NCBI GenBank assembly: GCA_946536225.1
Contig: CAMNEE010000003.1
Coordinates: 1 to 64,000, forward strand
Direction: 5' to 3'
Length of the DNA stretch: 64,000 bases
From: UBA6985 sp946536225
GTDB taxonomy: Bacteria > Bacillota_I > Bacilli_A > RF39 > UBA660
Shown: piece after piece, positions 1 through 8,579 of the stretch
How positions within the stretch are numbered: position 1 is the stretch's first letter
Layout: the number at the start of each line of letters is the position of its first letter
The notes under the pieces: model-generated
The model's database searches: none
What the model saw: the letters and a program-made list of their open reading frames with translations, nothing else
Told to the model about the DNA's origin: nothing
Position numbers and translations under genes: made by a program

Positions 1-20
1 TTTACGATTTCTTTTGCCAC
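1..20 (-). CDS. rplK: 50S ribosomal protein L11 (start only)
   Basis: Only the first six codons are inside the window. Read on the minus strand they are GTG GCA AAA GAA ATC GTA, giving MAKEIV, the usual beginning of L11. A strong Shine-Dalgarno (AGGAAGTG) lies just upstream. The position fits the conserved secE-nusG-rplK order, and the upstream leader carries an L1-type binding site. L11 is part of the GTPase-associated centre of the large subunit. The assignment rests on context and six residues, so the identity is strong but the rest of the gene is not visible. Confidence 0.85.
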
Positions 21-49
21 GTAAAACACTTCCTTTCGTATTTTCGCTT

Positions 50-83
50 AGTGGTATAGGGCTAATCCGCATTCCCTCCCACT
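50..83 (-). promoter_or_regulatory. L1-binding leader of the rplK operon (23S rRNA mimic)
   Basis: On the minus strand this folds as AGUGG-GA-GGG, an apical loop, then CCC-UAUA-CCACU. The core GUGGGAGG paired with AUACCAC is the same as the L1 site in helix 76 of 23S rRNA. It lies between the promoter and the rplK start. In known bacteria L1 binds such a leader and represses rplK-rplA translation. Inference: autoregulation of the L11-L1 operon by L1. Confidence 0.8.
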
Positions 84-110
84 TGCCAAATAAACAATTT
101 AGCACTTAAG

Positions 111-139
111 ATAATAACACACACATTTGTCAAAAACAA
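111..139 (-). promoter_or_regulatory. promoter of rplK operon
   Basis: TTGTTT (-35, 134-139), 17-bp spacer, TATTAT (-10, 111-116) preceded by TG, giving an extended -10. Predicted transcription start is near 104, so the leader is about 85 nt and contains the L1 site. Confidence 0.65.
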
Positions 140-160
140 GTATTTTTTTTCATACCCACG

Positions 161-184
161 AAAAAAGACAGCAAACATGCCATC
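161..184 (-). terminator. terminator after the nusG operon
   Basis: On the minus strand a 7-bp stem GATGGCA/TGCTGTC with a 4-nt loop is followed by six T. It separates the secE-nusG-HNH genes from the rplK promoter. Confidence 0.65.
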
Positions 185-186
185 TT

Positions 187-573
187 TTAAAGTTTTTTAG
201 TATTTTTATATAAAATATCTTCGGTAAATTGTTTTAATGCATAAATCATTTCAAGCAATTCATCATTTGGATACTCTCTTGATTTATTAATGATCTTAAA
301 TAAATCATTCCATGAATTATATAAGTCATAATGACTTTCTTCTAAAGCATGTAGCATTTCATGACTTCTTTTTCCAAGATATGCACCATTATCAACAGTA
401 GCATTGTAGTCTAAATTATCATGTTTTAAATCTTCTGCTTTATTTATATGATGATAACTTGGTTTATTATCCTCAGTTATCTGATATCCCATCCAATCTA
501 TATAGGGTTTACCTTTAGGATAAAATATCTTTCTCATTTCATGAAGAACTAATCTATTTACATTTGGATTCAT
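187..573 (-). CDS. HNH-like (beta-beta-alpha metal) protein of unknown role
   Basis: 128 residues. It starts 1 nt after the nusG stop with no clear Shine-Dalgarno, so it is probably translationally coupled to nusG. The sequence shows an HHI motif (H41-H42), then NGAYL (N62) and H71/H75. The spacing from N62 to H71 is the same as from Asn to His in the classical HNH motif, but the zinc cysteines often found in this family are absent. The rest is charged and predicted helical. There is no signal peptide or membrane segment. Known: HNH folds are metal-dependent nucleases or, when degenerate, nucleic-acid binders. Inference: a small HNH-type protein co-expressed with NusG. The position between nusG and rplK is unusual, and the real activity is unknown. 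Confidence 0.6.
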   Translation of the reverse strand: MNPNVNRLVLHEMRKIFYPKGKPYIDWMGYQITEDNKPSYHHINKAEDLKHDNLDYNATVDNGAYLGKRSHEMLHALEESHYDLYNSWNDLFKIINKSREYPNDELLEMIYALKQFTEDILYKNTKKL

Positions 574-574
574 A

Positions 575-1111
575 TTACATAATTGAAACTTGGAATAATT
601 CTACTTCAACTGGAGTTTCTTGACCAAATAAGTCAATAAGAACAGTTAACTTAGAGTTTTCTTTATCAATAGCGTTAACAGTACCTTCCATACCTTTGAA
701 TGGTCCATCAACGATTTCAACTTTAGTACCAATTTGTAATTCAGCATCTGCATCCATTCTTGATAACCCCATATTGATTAAGATCTTATCAATTTCTTGA
801 GGTGGAAGTGCAGTAGGTTTAGCACCCTTACCAGATGATCCAATAAATCCAGTAACACCAGGAGTATTACGAACTATATACCAAGCTTCATCTGACATAA
901 CCATTTCTACTAAAACATATCCAGGGAACATCTTTCTATGTTTTTCCTTTTTAGTACCATCTTTTAAAGTTTCATAATAAGTTTCAGTTGGGATAATAAC
1001 TCTATAGATATTATCTTGGAACCCCATTGAAGCAGCTCTTGCTTCTAGTTTTTCCTTAACCTTATCTTCATGACCACTATATGTATTAACTACATACCAT
1101 AATTTTTCCAT
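575..1111 (-). CDS. nusG: transcription termination/antitermination factor NusG
   Basis: 178 residues, the usual bacterial length. The NGN domain covers about residues 1-110, beginning with LWYVVNTYSGHE and containing the FPGYVLVEM and NTPGVTGF motifs. The C-terminal KOW domain (about 125-178) has GTKVEIVDGPFKGMEGTV. NusG binds RNA polymerase, modulates pausing and couples it to ribosome or Rho. It follows secE by 21 nt, with a Shine-Dalgarno GAGGTT 8 nt before ATG, and an HNH-like gene comes directly after it. Nothing unusual is seen in the protein. Confidence 0.97.
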   Translation of the reverse strand: MEKLWYVVNTYSGHEDKVKEKLEARAASMGFQDNIYRVIIPTETYYETLKDGTKKEKHRKMFPGYVLVEMVMSDEAWYIVRNTPGVTGFIGSSGKGAKPTALPPQEIDKILINMGLSRMDADAELQIGTKVEIVDGPFKGMEGTVNAIDKENSKLTVLIDLFGQETPVEVELFQVSIM

Positions 1112-1132
1112 CTAATCTAACCTCTTTCTATT

Positions 1133-1780
1133 CTATCCACATAATTTTTGTATAAGTAAGAATAATAAATCAATTAAGAAGAAGAAACCTGAAAAGAATA
1201 TAATGAATACTAATGTTGCAATAGTATATTTAGCAACTTCTACTTTAGAAGGCCATCTTACTAAATGCATTTCTTGCATTACATCACCAAAGAATGTATC
1301 CTTAGGATTTTTACCAACGTTGCTTCTTTCTGTTTCTTTCTTAGAAATATTCTTTTTACTATCTTTAATATCTTTCTTTAAAGATCTAATGCTATTCTTA
1401 TAAGTTCCAACTACTGCTTTTTTATCAGTATTTTTCTTATCTTTTCTTAATTCTTTCTTAGCAGTTTTTAAATTTTTCTTTTCATTTTTAATGTTTTTCT
1501 TAGTTTCTTTAATTGATTCATATATTTCATCAATTTCGTCTTCAAGTCTTTTCTTTTCTTGAGCAATCTCTTTCTTTCTTGCTTTTGCTTTTTCTGCTTT
1601 TTTCTTAGCTTGTTCTTTTCTTTCTAATTTTAAAGCAGCCTTTTCTTCTTTAGTTAATTTTTTCTTTTTTGCTGTCTCTTTTACAGCTTCAACTTTTTCT
1701 TCAACAACTTCTTCTACTTTTACTGCTTTTTCAGTAACTTTTTTAGTTGCTTTTTTAGTTGATTCCTTTTTCTTTGCCAT
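1133..1780 (-). CDS. secE: preprotein translocase subunit SecE with a long charged N-terminus
   Basis: 215 residues from the ATG that follows AGGTG; the TTG one codon earlier is a worse start. Only the last ~60 residues are the SecE core: FFGDVMQEMHLVRWPSK, then one hydrophobic membrane helix near the C-terminus. SecE of Bacillus is about 60 residues. Here it is preceded by about 150 residues rich in Lys and Glu with heptad-like patterns, predicted to be a cytoplasmic coiled coil. SecE is the essential small subunit that clamps SecY. It sits between sigH and nusG as in B. subtilis, but rpmG, usually between sigH and secE, is missing. Confidence 0.93.
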   Translation of the reverse strand: MAKKKESTKKATKKVTEKAVKVEEVVEEKVEAVKETAKKKKLTKEEKAALKLERKEQAKKKAEKAKARKKEIAQEKKRLEDEIDEIYESIKETKKNIKNEKKNLKTAKKELRKDKKNTDKKAVVGTYKNSIRSLKKDIKDSKKNISKKETERSNVGKNPKDTFFGDVMQEMHLVRWPSKVEVAKYTIATLVFIIFFSGFFFLIDLLFLLIQKLCG

Positions 1781-1877
1781 CAAAACACCTCTTATATTTT
1801 ATTGTATAAAAAAAACACTTTCGTGCTTACACCCATAATATAGCATCGAAAAGCGTTTCTTTCAAGTATAAATTTAA

Positions 1878-2486
1878 CTAAATAAGCTCTTTTAGCTTCA
1901 TTCTTATCCTAGCAGTAGCATTATAGACTCTTTTTATATCTACACTAAGGATACTAGCTATCTCTTCTGAGGAATAATCATTAAGCATAAGTTCTAATAC
2001 TTCCTTTTCAGAGTTACTTAGAGCTGAGTCAATTTTTTCTCTTAATTTTTTAACAGATTCTTTTTCTTCTTTAATTACTTCAGGATTACTTCTATTATCT
2101 CCTACTACATCGGCGAGTGTTAAATCTTCCCCGATTTCATTATCTAAAGAATAAGCTTCTTTAAGCATTTTTATTTTACCAGTATTATTTTTTCTAATTA
2201 TATTTTGAAGTCTTCTTTCAACACACAAGCTTATAAAAGAACTTAACTTCATATTCATATTATCATTATAAGAATGAATTGCATCTACATATCCAAGCAT
2301 AGCTTCTTGTTTTAATTCTTCAATATCTACATTTAAAGCATATGCACTTCTTAAATATTTATTAATACTAATATCTATAATATGTTTATATCTTTCGAAT
2401 AATAAATCTCCTGCTTCCTCATTCTTTTCTTGAATTAGATAAAGTAATTCATTATCTGCTAATTTTTTATCCAATATCAATACCAT
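1878..2486 (-). CDS. sigH: RNA polymerase sigma factor, SigH (sigma-30) type
   Basis: 202 residues. Region 2 is at about 25-95 (FERYKHIID, YLRSAYALNVDIEELKQEA, FISLCVERRLQN) and region 4 with a helix-turn-helix is at the C-terminus (SNSEKEVLELMLNDYSSEEI). It lies between rlmB and secE, exactly where B. subtilis has sigH, and overlaps rlmB by 20 bp. In B. subtilis SigH controls the transition to stationary phase and early sporulation. In this small genome its regulon may be different, perhaps competence or stress. The start is uncertain because the Shine-Dalgarno is weak; a TTG at codon 5 is possible. Confidence 0.85.
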   Translation of the reverse strand: MVLILDKKLADNELLYLIQEKNEEAGDLLFERYKHIIDISINKYLRSAYALNVDIEELKQEAMLGYVDAIHSYNDNMNMKLSSFISLCVERRLQNIIRKNNTGKIKMLKEAYSLDNEIGEDLTLADVVGDNRSNPEVIKEEKESVKKLREKIDSALSNSEKEVLELMLNDYSSEEIASILSVDIKRVYNATARIRMKLKELI

Positions 2487-3144
2487 ACATTAAAATACCA
2501 GCAGCAACAGAAGCATTTAAACTGTTAATAGAACCAATCATAGGAATACTTATTATTTCATCAGAGTTATCTCTAACTATTTTAGAAATACCTTTTCCTT
2601 CATTACCAATTACTAATACTACTCTATCAGCATAAGTAACCTTTTTATAATCTCTTCCATCCATAGCAGATGCATAAACAAAGAAACCATCATCTTTAAG
2701 CTTATTAATTGCATTTACTAAATTAGGTACCATTATTATATTTACTCTATTTAAAGCACCAGCAGAAGTTTTCATAACCGTATCATTTACTACTACACTT
2801 CTATCTTTAGGAATAATAACTGACTTTATTCCTCTTGCTTCACATGTTCTAATAATTGCACCAAAATTATGAGGATCTTCTAAATGGTCTAGTAATAAAA
2901 CTAGATTTTCATCTTTACCTATTACTGATAAATCTTTATATTCATAATCATTTATTTCAATAACAATACCTTGATTATGTAACATTAATCTATCAAGTTC
3001 TCTTTGATCAGATACCATATATTTAATTCTATTATCTTTAATCTTTTTCATTATATCTTGATCTCTAAAATTAGAACTAAGTCTTACTCTTCTAATACTT
3101 TTAGGATCAGTTTCATTAAATACATTCTTTCCACATACTAACAT
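2467..3144 (-). CDS. rlmB: 23S rRNA 2'-O-ribose methyltransferase, TrmH/RlmB family (SpoU)
   Basis: 225 residues. An N-terminal substrate-binding region (about 1-70) is followed by the SpoU knot domain with the three family motifs: DPHNFGAIIRTCEA, VIGNEGKGIS and SLNASVAAGILMYG. These form the SAM-binding trefoil knot. RlmB methylates a guanosine in 23S rRNA (G2251 in E. coli). It overlaps the mrnC stop by 7 bp and sigH by 20 bp, so the three genes are tightly coupled, as in other Bacilli. Confidence 0.92.
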   Translation of the reverse strand: MLVCGKNVFNETDPKSIRRVRLSSNFRDQDIMKKIKDNRIKYMVSDQRELDRLMLHNQGIVIEINDYEYKDLSVIGKDENLVLLLDHLEDPHNFGAIIRTCEARGIKSVIIPKDRSVVVNDTVMKTSAGALNRVNIIMVPNLVNAINKLKDDGFFVYASAMDGRDYKKVTYADRVVLVIGNEGKGISKIVRDNSDEIISIPMIGSINSLNASVAAGILMYGIDIG

Positions 3145-3503
3145 TCTTCAATACCTACTATGTAATCTAATAAATAATTACATCTTTCCAAATTATTTTG
3201 ATATAAATATCCAATTAAACATTCAAAACCTGTACTCTTTTTATAAGTAACAATATCTGTTGACTTACTTGAATGACTACTTGCATTTCTACCCTGTTTA
3301 ACAATCTCGATTTCTTCTTCAGTTAATACATCATGATTGATCATATATTCTAAAAACTTAACTTGAGATGCTGCAGAAACATATTTAACCGCTGTGTTTT
3401 GTAAATCCTTAACTTTTTTAATTTGTTTAACATTAATTAAATAATTTCTTATATATAATTCATAAACTGCATCACCTAAATATGCAAGCACTAAATTGTT
3501 CAT
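3138..3503 (-). CDS. mrnC: Mini-ribonuclease III
   Basis: 121 residues. It begins NLVLAYLGDAVYELYIR, the RNase III-type catalytic signature of Mini-III, with a second acidic site near the C-terminus (GFECLIGYLY). There is no double-stranded RNA-binding domain, as expected for this family. Mini-III matures the ends of 23S rRNA. The upstream signals are TGATATTAT (extended -10) and GGCGGTGAG before ATG, so this is probably the first gene of the mrnC-rlmB-sigH unit. cysS, the usual upstream neighbour, is absent. Confidence 0.92.
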   Translation of the reverse strand: MNNLVLAYLGDAVYELYIRNYLINVKQIKKVKDLQNTAVKYVSAASQVKFLEYMINHDVLTEEEIEIVKQGRNASSHSSKSTDIVTYKKSTGFECLIGYLYQNNLERCNYLLDYIVGIEEC

Positions 3504-3551
3504 TTTCTCACCGCCTTAAATAATATCACAACTTATGTTTATACGCAATTT

Positions 3552-3581
3552 AAACAAAAAGAATAGGAATTAACCTATTCT
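3552..3581 (-). terminator. terminator of lgt
   Basis: On the minus strand AGAATAGG, a 6-nt loop and CCTATTCT are followed by T residues. The lgt stop codon TAG is the first part of the stem. Confidence 0.75.
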
Positions 3582-4407
3582 AAAATTTTATATCTGGTAC
3601 ATTTTGAGTATCATTGTATAAATCATCAAGTTTACTTTTCTTAGAGTTAGATACTAAAATTGATAGGCCAATTATAAAGAATAAAGCAGAAATTACTTGA
3701 GCTATTCTAATGCCACCCACTTTAAGCGCATCAAGTCTTTCAAATTCAATTAAGAATCTTATAATTCCATATCCTATTAAATAAAATGCAGTTAAAGAAC
3801 CAACTTTTAAATATTTACTTCTTCTAACTAATATAATTAATATGAATAATACAAAGCATGCTATTGATTCAAAAAGAAAAGTTGGAGTATAAACAACACC
3901 ATTAATAGTCATACCTTCAACAATAAAGTCAGGTATAAAATATTTACTTAAAGTTTCTGCAGTAGTCTTTAAACCATAAGCCTCACCATTGAAAAAATTA
4001 CCCCATCTTCCAATTGCTTGAGCAATAAGCAAACCTGGTACTATAAAATCAGTTAATCTTATTAGTCTAAATTTATATCTACGACTAAAATATAATACAA
4101 CAAGTAAACCTGCAACTATTCCACCATGAATAGCAAGTCCACCTTCCCATATTTTAATAATTTCAAATGGATTAGATAAATAATCTTTTAAATTAAAAAG
4201 TACGTACCATATTCTTGCACCAATTACTCCAAATATAAATACCCAAAATGCTAAATTGAATATAAAGTCACTATTAACTCTAAATCTTCTTGTTTCTTTT
4301 GTAACTAAATAATATGCAAAAATAAATGCTACTAATATAAATAAAGAATACCATCTTATTTCTACACTACCAATTGTAAAAATAACAGGACTATATTCTA
4401 ATAACAT
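3580..4407 (-). CDS. lgt: prolipoprotein diacylglyceryl transferase
   Basis: 275 residues, seven or so hydrophobic helices. It contains the family motifs GGLAIHGGIVAG and GRWGNFFNGEAYG (the Lgt signature). Lgt transfers a diacylglyceryl group from phosphatidylglycerol to the lipobox cysteine of prolipoproteins. Potential substrates in this window are the lipoproteins at 46594 and 63010. Start chosen at the ATG after GGGTGAT; an in-frame GTG three codons upstream overlaps that Shine-Dalgarno. TATAAT lies a few bases further upstream, so it has its own promoter with a very short leader. Confidence 0.96.
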   Translation of the reverse strand: MLLEYSPVIFTIGSVEIRWYSLFILVAFIFAYYLVTKETRRFRVNSDFIFNLAFWVFIFGVIGARIWYVLFNLKDYLSNPFEIIKIWEGGLAIHGGIVAGLLVVLYFSRRYKFRLIRLTDFIVPGLLIAQAIGRWGNFFNGEAYGLKTTAETLSKYFIPDFIVEGMTINGVVYTPTFLFESIACFVLFILIILVRRSKYLKVGSLTAFYLIGYGIIRFLIEFERLDALKVGGIRIAQVISALFFIIGLSILVSNSKKSKLDDLYNDTQNVPDIKF

Positions 4408-4483
4408 AATTATCACCCATGATAATTATATTATTTTATAAGCTTTATTACAATAAAAGGGCTTTCCATTTGTCTATTCGTGT

Positions 4484-4510
4484 ACAAAAAAACTTAAACT
4501 TTCGTTTAAG
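4484..4510 (-). terminator. terminator of uvrA
   Basis: CTTAAAC-GAAA-GTTTAAG followed by seven T on the minus strand. The UvrA stop codon TAA is inside the left arm. Confidence 0.85.
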
Positions 4511-7340
4511 CTTTTTCAAGTATACGTTTTAAATATATTCCTGTATAACTATCTTTATTTTTACTTACCTCTTCAGGAGTACCAGTTGCAACTATTGTAC
4601 CTCCGCCATCTCCTCCATCAGGTCCTAAATCAATTATATAATCAGCTACTTTAATAACATCTAAATTATGTTCAATAACAATAACTGTATCTCCATTATC
4701 AACAATTCTTTCTAGAATAACTAATAACTTCTTAATATCATCAGTATGTAATCCTGTCGTAGGTTCATCAAGTATAAATACAGATTTACCAGTTGCTTTC
4801 TTTTGTAATTCTTTAGCAAGTTTTACACGTGATGCCTCTCCACCTGATAAAGTTGGAGCACTTTGTCCAAGTTTAATATATGATAATCCTACATCCATTA
4901 AAACTTGAAGTTTAGATTTAACTTTAGGTATAGCATCAAAGAATTCCATTGCTTCACTTACTCTCATATCTAGTACTTCACTTATATTTTTACCTTTAAA
5001 TTTAATATCAAGTGTTTCAGAATTATATCTAGTACCATGACAAACATCACAAGGAACATATACATCAGGTAAAAAGTGCATTTCTATTTTCTTAACACCA
5101 TCTCCCCAGCAAGCTTCACATCTACCACCTTTAACATTAAATGAGAATCTACCTTTATCATATCCTCTCATCTTAGCCTCTTTTGTTTGAGCAAATACAT
5201 CTCTTATATCATCAAACACACCTGTATAAGTAGCAGGATTACTTCTTGGAGTTCTACCAATTGGATCTTGAGTTATTTCAATTACTTTATCAACATTCTC
5301 AAGACCTTTTATAGATTTATTCTTACCTACTTTTACTTTAGAACCATATACACTTTGTTGAAGTGCACTACAAAGTATTCTATTAACTAATGTAGATTTA
5401 CCTGAACCAGATACACCAGTTACACAAGTAAATGTTCCAAGTGGGAAATCTACATCTATTTTCTTAAGGTTATTCTCTTCAGCACCTTTAATCTTAATAA
5501 ATTTACCATTCCCTTTTCTACGAGTAGTAGGTATTTCTATTTTCTTTTTACCAGATAAGTATTGTCCAGTTATAGAGTTAGGATTTTTCTCAACTTCTTC
5601 AGGAGTACCTTCAGCCATGACTCTTCCACCTTCAGTACCAGCACCTGGACCAATATCAATTAACCAATCAGCTGCTCTCATAGTATCTTCATCATGTTCT
5701 ACTACTAAAAGAGTATTACCTAAATCTCTCATACTCTTAAGAGAGTTTATTAATCTATCATTATCTTTTTGATGTAATCCAATAGAAGGTTCATCAAGAA
5801 CATATAATACACCAGTTAATCTCGAACCTATTTGAGTAGCAAGTCTAATTCTTTGAGCTTCTCCACCTGATAAAGTAGATGCTTCTCTTGATAGTGTTAA
5901 ATAATTAAGTCCAACATTATCTAAGAATTCAAGTCTAGAACTAATCTCTTTAACAATTAACTCACTTATTTCCTTTTGAGTCTTATTAAGTTCCAAGTTT
6001 TCAAAGAATACTCTTAATTCTTTAATAGACATTGTACAAAGATCATATATGTTCTTTTTATTAATTAAAATATTTAAAATATCACTTTTTAATCTAGAAC
6101 CATGACAAGTATTACAAATATCTTCTGCCATGAAACCATCAATCCAATCTCTTACCCAACCAGATTGAGTTTCCATATATCTTCTTTCTAAGTTTGTAAC
6201 TATACCTTCCCAGATATCATAAGTAACTCTATTATTTAAATTATATTCATATATAATATCAGAACCATATAGAATAATATCAAGTTCTTTTTTAGTAAAA
6301 TCCTTCATTTTCTTATTTATATCAATATTATTATATGCACATACTGTATTTAATTTTTGAGTATCAATTCTTTCGTTATCATTTTCTCTACCAAAGAAGT
6401 TTTTACTCTTACCATATTTAAATGCTAATATTGCTCCTTCAGGAATAGAAAGATTCCAATCAGGTATTAAAGCATCTAAATCTATTCTCTTAGTAGTTCC
6501 AAGTCCTTTACAAGTAGGACATGCACCATATGGAGCATTGAATGAAAATATTCTTGGTTCTAACTCTGGTAAACTAAAATCACAATCAGGGCAAGCATAT
6601 GATTCACTCATAACAAGTTCTTTATCTCCAATAAAGTTAATAACAACTTTACCATTAGATAATTTAGTAGTTGTTTCTATAGCTTCAAATAATCTACTTC
6701 TAACATCACTTTTAAGAACTATTCTATCAACTACTACCTCTATATTATGTTTAACATTCTTATCTAAACTTAAGTCTTCTGATAAATCATGAATATCTCC
6801 TTCAATTCTTACTCTTGAGTATCCATCTTTTCTTAATTTATCAAAAAGATCCTTTTGAGTTCCTTTTTCACCATGTACAACAGGACTTAAAACTTCTAAT
6901 TTAGTACCTTCTTCTCTTTCCATGACTTTATTAGTCATCTCTTCAACTGATTGACTAACAATAGGTTTATGGTGATTAGGACAATAAGGAACACCAATAC
7001 GTGCAAATAAAAGTCTTAAATAATCATATATTTCCGTAACTGTACCAACTGTAGAACGAGGATTATTATTAGTACTCTTTTGATCAATAGATATACTAGG
7101 AGAAAGTCCTTCAATAGAATCAACCATAGGTTTTTCATTACCACCTAAGAATTGTCTAGCATAAGCACTTAAAGATTCAATATATCTTCTTTCACCTTCA
7201 GCATATATAGTATCAAAAGCAAGACTTGATTTACCTGATCCAGATACACCTGTCATAACTACAAGTTTATTCTTAGGTATTTCTATATCAACATTCTTTA
7301 AATTATTTTCTCTAGCACCTTTTACTATAATTTTATCCAT
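4506..7340 (-). CDS. uvrA: excinuclease ABC subunit A
   Basis: 944 residues, full length. Two ABC ATPase modules: Walker A GVSGSGKSSLAFD near the N-terminus and GVSGSGKSTLVNRIL in the second half, each with LSGGEA signatures and zinc-binding CxxC pairs (CPDC...CPTC and CEAC...CDVC). UvrA recognises bulky DNA lesions and loads UvrB. The ATG at 7340 is chosen because GGAGGTG lies 6 nt upstream; an earlier in-frame ATG is inside that Shine-Dalgarno region. uvrB is not adjacent, unlike in Bacillus. No LexA-like box is seen upstream. Confidence 0.98.
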   Translation of the reverse strand: MDKIIVKGARENNLKNVDIEIPKNKLVVMTGVSGSGKSSLAFDTIYAEGERRYIESLSAYARQFLGGNEKPMVDSIEGLSPSISIDQKSTNNNPRSTVGTVTEIYDYLRLLFARIGVPYCPNHHKPIVSQSVEEMTNKVMEREEGTKLEVLSPVVHGEKGTQKDLFDKLRKDGYSRVRIEGDIHDLSEDLSLDKNVKHNIEVVVDRIVLKSDVRSRLFEAIETTTKLSNGKVVINFIGDKELVMSESYACPDCDFSLPELEPRIFSFNAPYGACPTCKGLGTTKRIDLDALIPDWNLSIPEGAILAFKYGKSKNFFGRENDNERIDTQKLNTVCAYNNIDINKKMKDFTKKELDIILYGSDIIYEYNLNNRVTYDIWEGIVTNLERRYMETQSGWVRDWIDGFMAEDICNTCHGSRLKSDILNILINKKNIYDLCTMSIKELRVFFENLELNKTQKEISELIVKEISSRLEFLDNVGLNYLTLSREASTLSGGEAQRIRLATQIGSRLTGVLYVLDEPSIGLHQKDNDRLINSLKSMRDLGNTLLVVEHDEDTMRAADWLIDIGPGAGTEGGRVMAEGTPEEVEKNPNSITGQYLSGKKKIEIPTTRRKGNGKFIKIKGAEENNLKKIDVDFPLGTFTCVTGVSGSGKSTLVNRILCSALQQSVYGSKVKVGKNKSIKGLENVDKVIEITQDPIGRTPRSNPATYTGVFDDIRDVFAQTKEAKMRGYDKGRFSFNVKGGRCEACWGDGVKKIEMHFLPDVYVPCDVCHGTRYNSETLDIKFKGKNISEVLDMRVSEAMEFFDAIPKVKSKLQVLMDVGLSYIKLGQSAPTLSGGEASRVKLAKELQKKATGKSVFILDEPTTGLHTDDIKKLLVILERIVDNGDTVIVIEHNLDVIKVADYIIDLGPDGGDGGGTIVATGTPEEVSKNKDSYTGIYLKRILEKA

Positions 7341-7374
7341 AGATTTCACCTCCATCGGTTCAAATACGCCTTAC

Positions 7375-7403
7375 ATTATATATCAAATTTAATTAATTAA
7401 CAA
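7375..7403 (-). promoter_or_regulatory. promoter of uvrA
   Basis: TTGTTA (7398-7403), 17 bp, TATAAT (7375-7380), read on the minus strand. Confidence 0.65.
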
Positions 7404-7454
7404 TTATTAACTATAATATGTTATATTTATGTCAAGTGTAAGGTGTGTAACGAA

Positions 7455-8579
7455 ATGAAGAATTATAAAAGTTATAGTAATAAATCTATAAAAGAAGATA
7501 TTAGAGCTTTGGAAAACATAAGAAATCATATATGTGATCATATAGATAATTCAAATGACATATTAAAAGATTTAAGTAAGGCTCAAGAATTAAATGATTA
7601 TATAGAATATCTACGAGAGTTAATGGATGATGCTCCTCAAGTAGATGAAACATTTATGCCAAGAGAAGATGGTATTTATAATTCTCTTGTAAGTGACTTT
7701 GATACAATAGATAAACGTTTAGAATATATTGATCCAATTATAGAATTCTTAGTAAATGGAATAACTCACTTTGTAGAAACACCATTCTATGATCAATATA
7801 TGAATTTTCAAACTCCAAAAGATATAAAATTAACAAACAAAGAAATCATGGAATTAATTCATGACTTTTATCAAAGTCTTCCAGATAAAGAAATAAGAAA
7901 CTTATTTAATAAAGCTTTTTCTAAAAATAAAGAAAACTATCGTATTAAGGGGGATGAAACAAATACCTTATTATTACCATATATAAATTCTTTTTATATA
8001 AATGTTGCAGCAAATGCAAGTAACACTAAAAAGGTTATTTCATCTATTCATGAATATGGACATGCAATCGACTATGGTATAAGAAAAAAAACAAGTGATT
8101 ATGAAAGTACTTATCCATTTATAGAACTTCCCTCTCTATTCTTTGAGTCTTTAGCAGGAGATTATTTAAAAGAAAAACTTCCTAAAGCAAAAAGAAATAT
8201 AAAAGATGAAGAACTATCAAGACTAGTGGGGCTATTTAATGCATCAAATACTCTTATAACGGAATATGATGGATTTAAACAAGAAAAATTAAATTATCCT
8301 CTTAAATATGCTTATCTTTTAAGGGTATATGGAAAAGAAGAACTTGAGTATATTCCAAATAGTCCTGCTCTTCGTACATTTAATTATGTAATTCCATTTC
8401 TTACATCAATTGAATTACTTGAAGAATATAAGAGTGATCCAGAAAAAACTCTTAATCTTTTAAAAACTATAATAAAATCAAATGATGAAGAAAACTACTT
8501 AGCATATTTAGAAAGTAAAAACATTATTCTAAATAACAATTCTTGTAAATATATACAAAGAAAAAGAACTCTTAATTAG
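7455..8579 (+). CDS. M3-like zinc metallopeptidase (oligoendopeptidase F relative)
   Basis: 374 residues. It contains HEYGHAID (HExxH zinc site) in the middle of the protein, followed about 25 residues later by ELPSLFFESLAGDY, which supplies the third ligand Glu as in M3 peptidases (PSxxxE). The N-terminal half is helical, without signal peptide. M3 peptidases such as PepF cleave short peptides in the cytoplasm, but this protein is clearly shorter than the ~600-residue PepF, so it is a divergent, trimmed member. Start at the ATG 9 nt after AAGGTG; a GTG at 7443 is less likely. It converges on dusB and shares a terminator with it. Confidence 0.8.
   Translation: MKNYKSYSNKSIKEDIRALENIRNHICDHIDNSNDILKDLSKAQELNDYIEYLRELMDDAPQVDETFMPREDGIYNSLVSDFDTIDKRLEYIDPIIEFLVNGITHFVETPFYDQYMNFQTPKDIKLTNKEIMELIHDFYQSLPDKEIRNLFNKAFSKNKENYRIKGDETNTLLLPYINSFYINVAANASNTKKVISSIHEYGHAIDYGIRKKTSDYESTYPFIELPSLFFESLAGDYLKEKLPKAKRNIKDEELSRLVGLFNASNTLITEYDGFKQEKLNYPLKYAYLLRVYGKEELEYIPNSPALRTFNYVIPFLTSIELLEEYKSDPEKTLNLLKTIIKSNDEENYLAYLESKNIILNNNSCKYIQRKRTLN

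Noticed and set aside
1781..1877. rpmG (L33) between sigH and secE
   Set aside because: The gap is under 100 bp and no L33-like reading frame is present; only a small hairpin and T run are visible.
5187..6792. Plus-strand open frames inside uvrA
   Set aside because: They lack Shine-Dalgarno signals and protein character and lie opposite a highly conserved gene, so they are shadows.
7341..7442. LexA/SOS box upstream of uvrA
   Set aside because: No CGAAC-N4-GTTCG-like site is seen.
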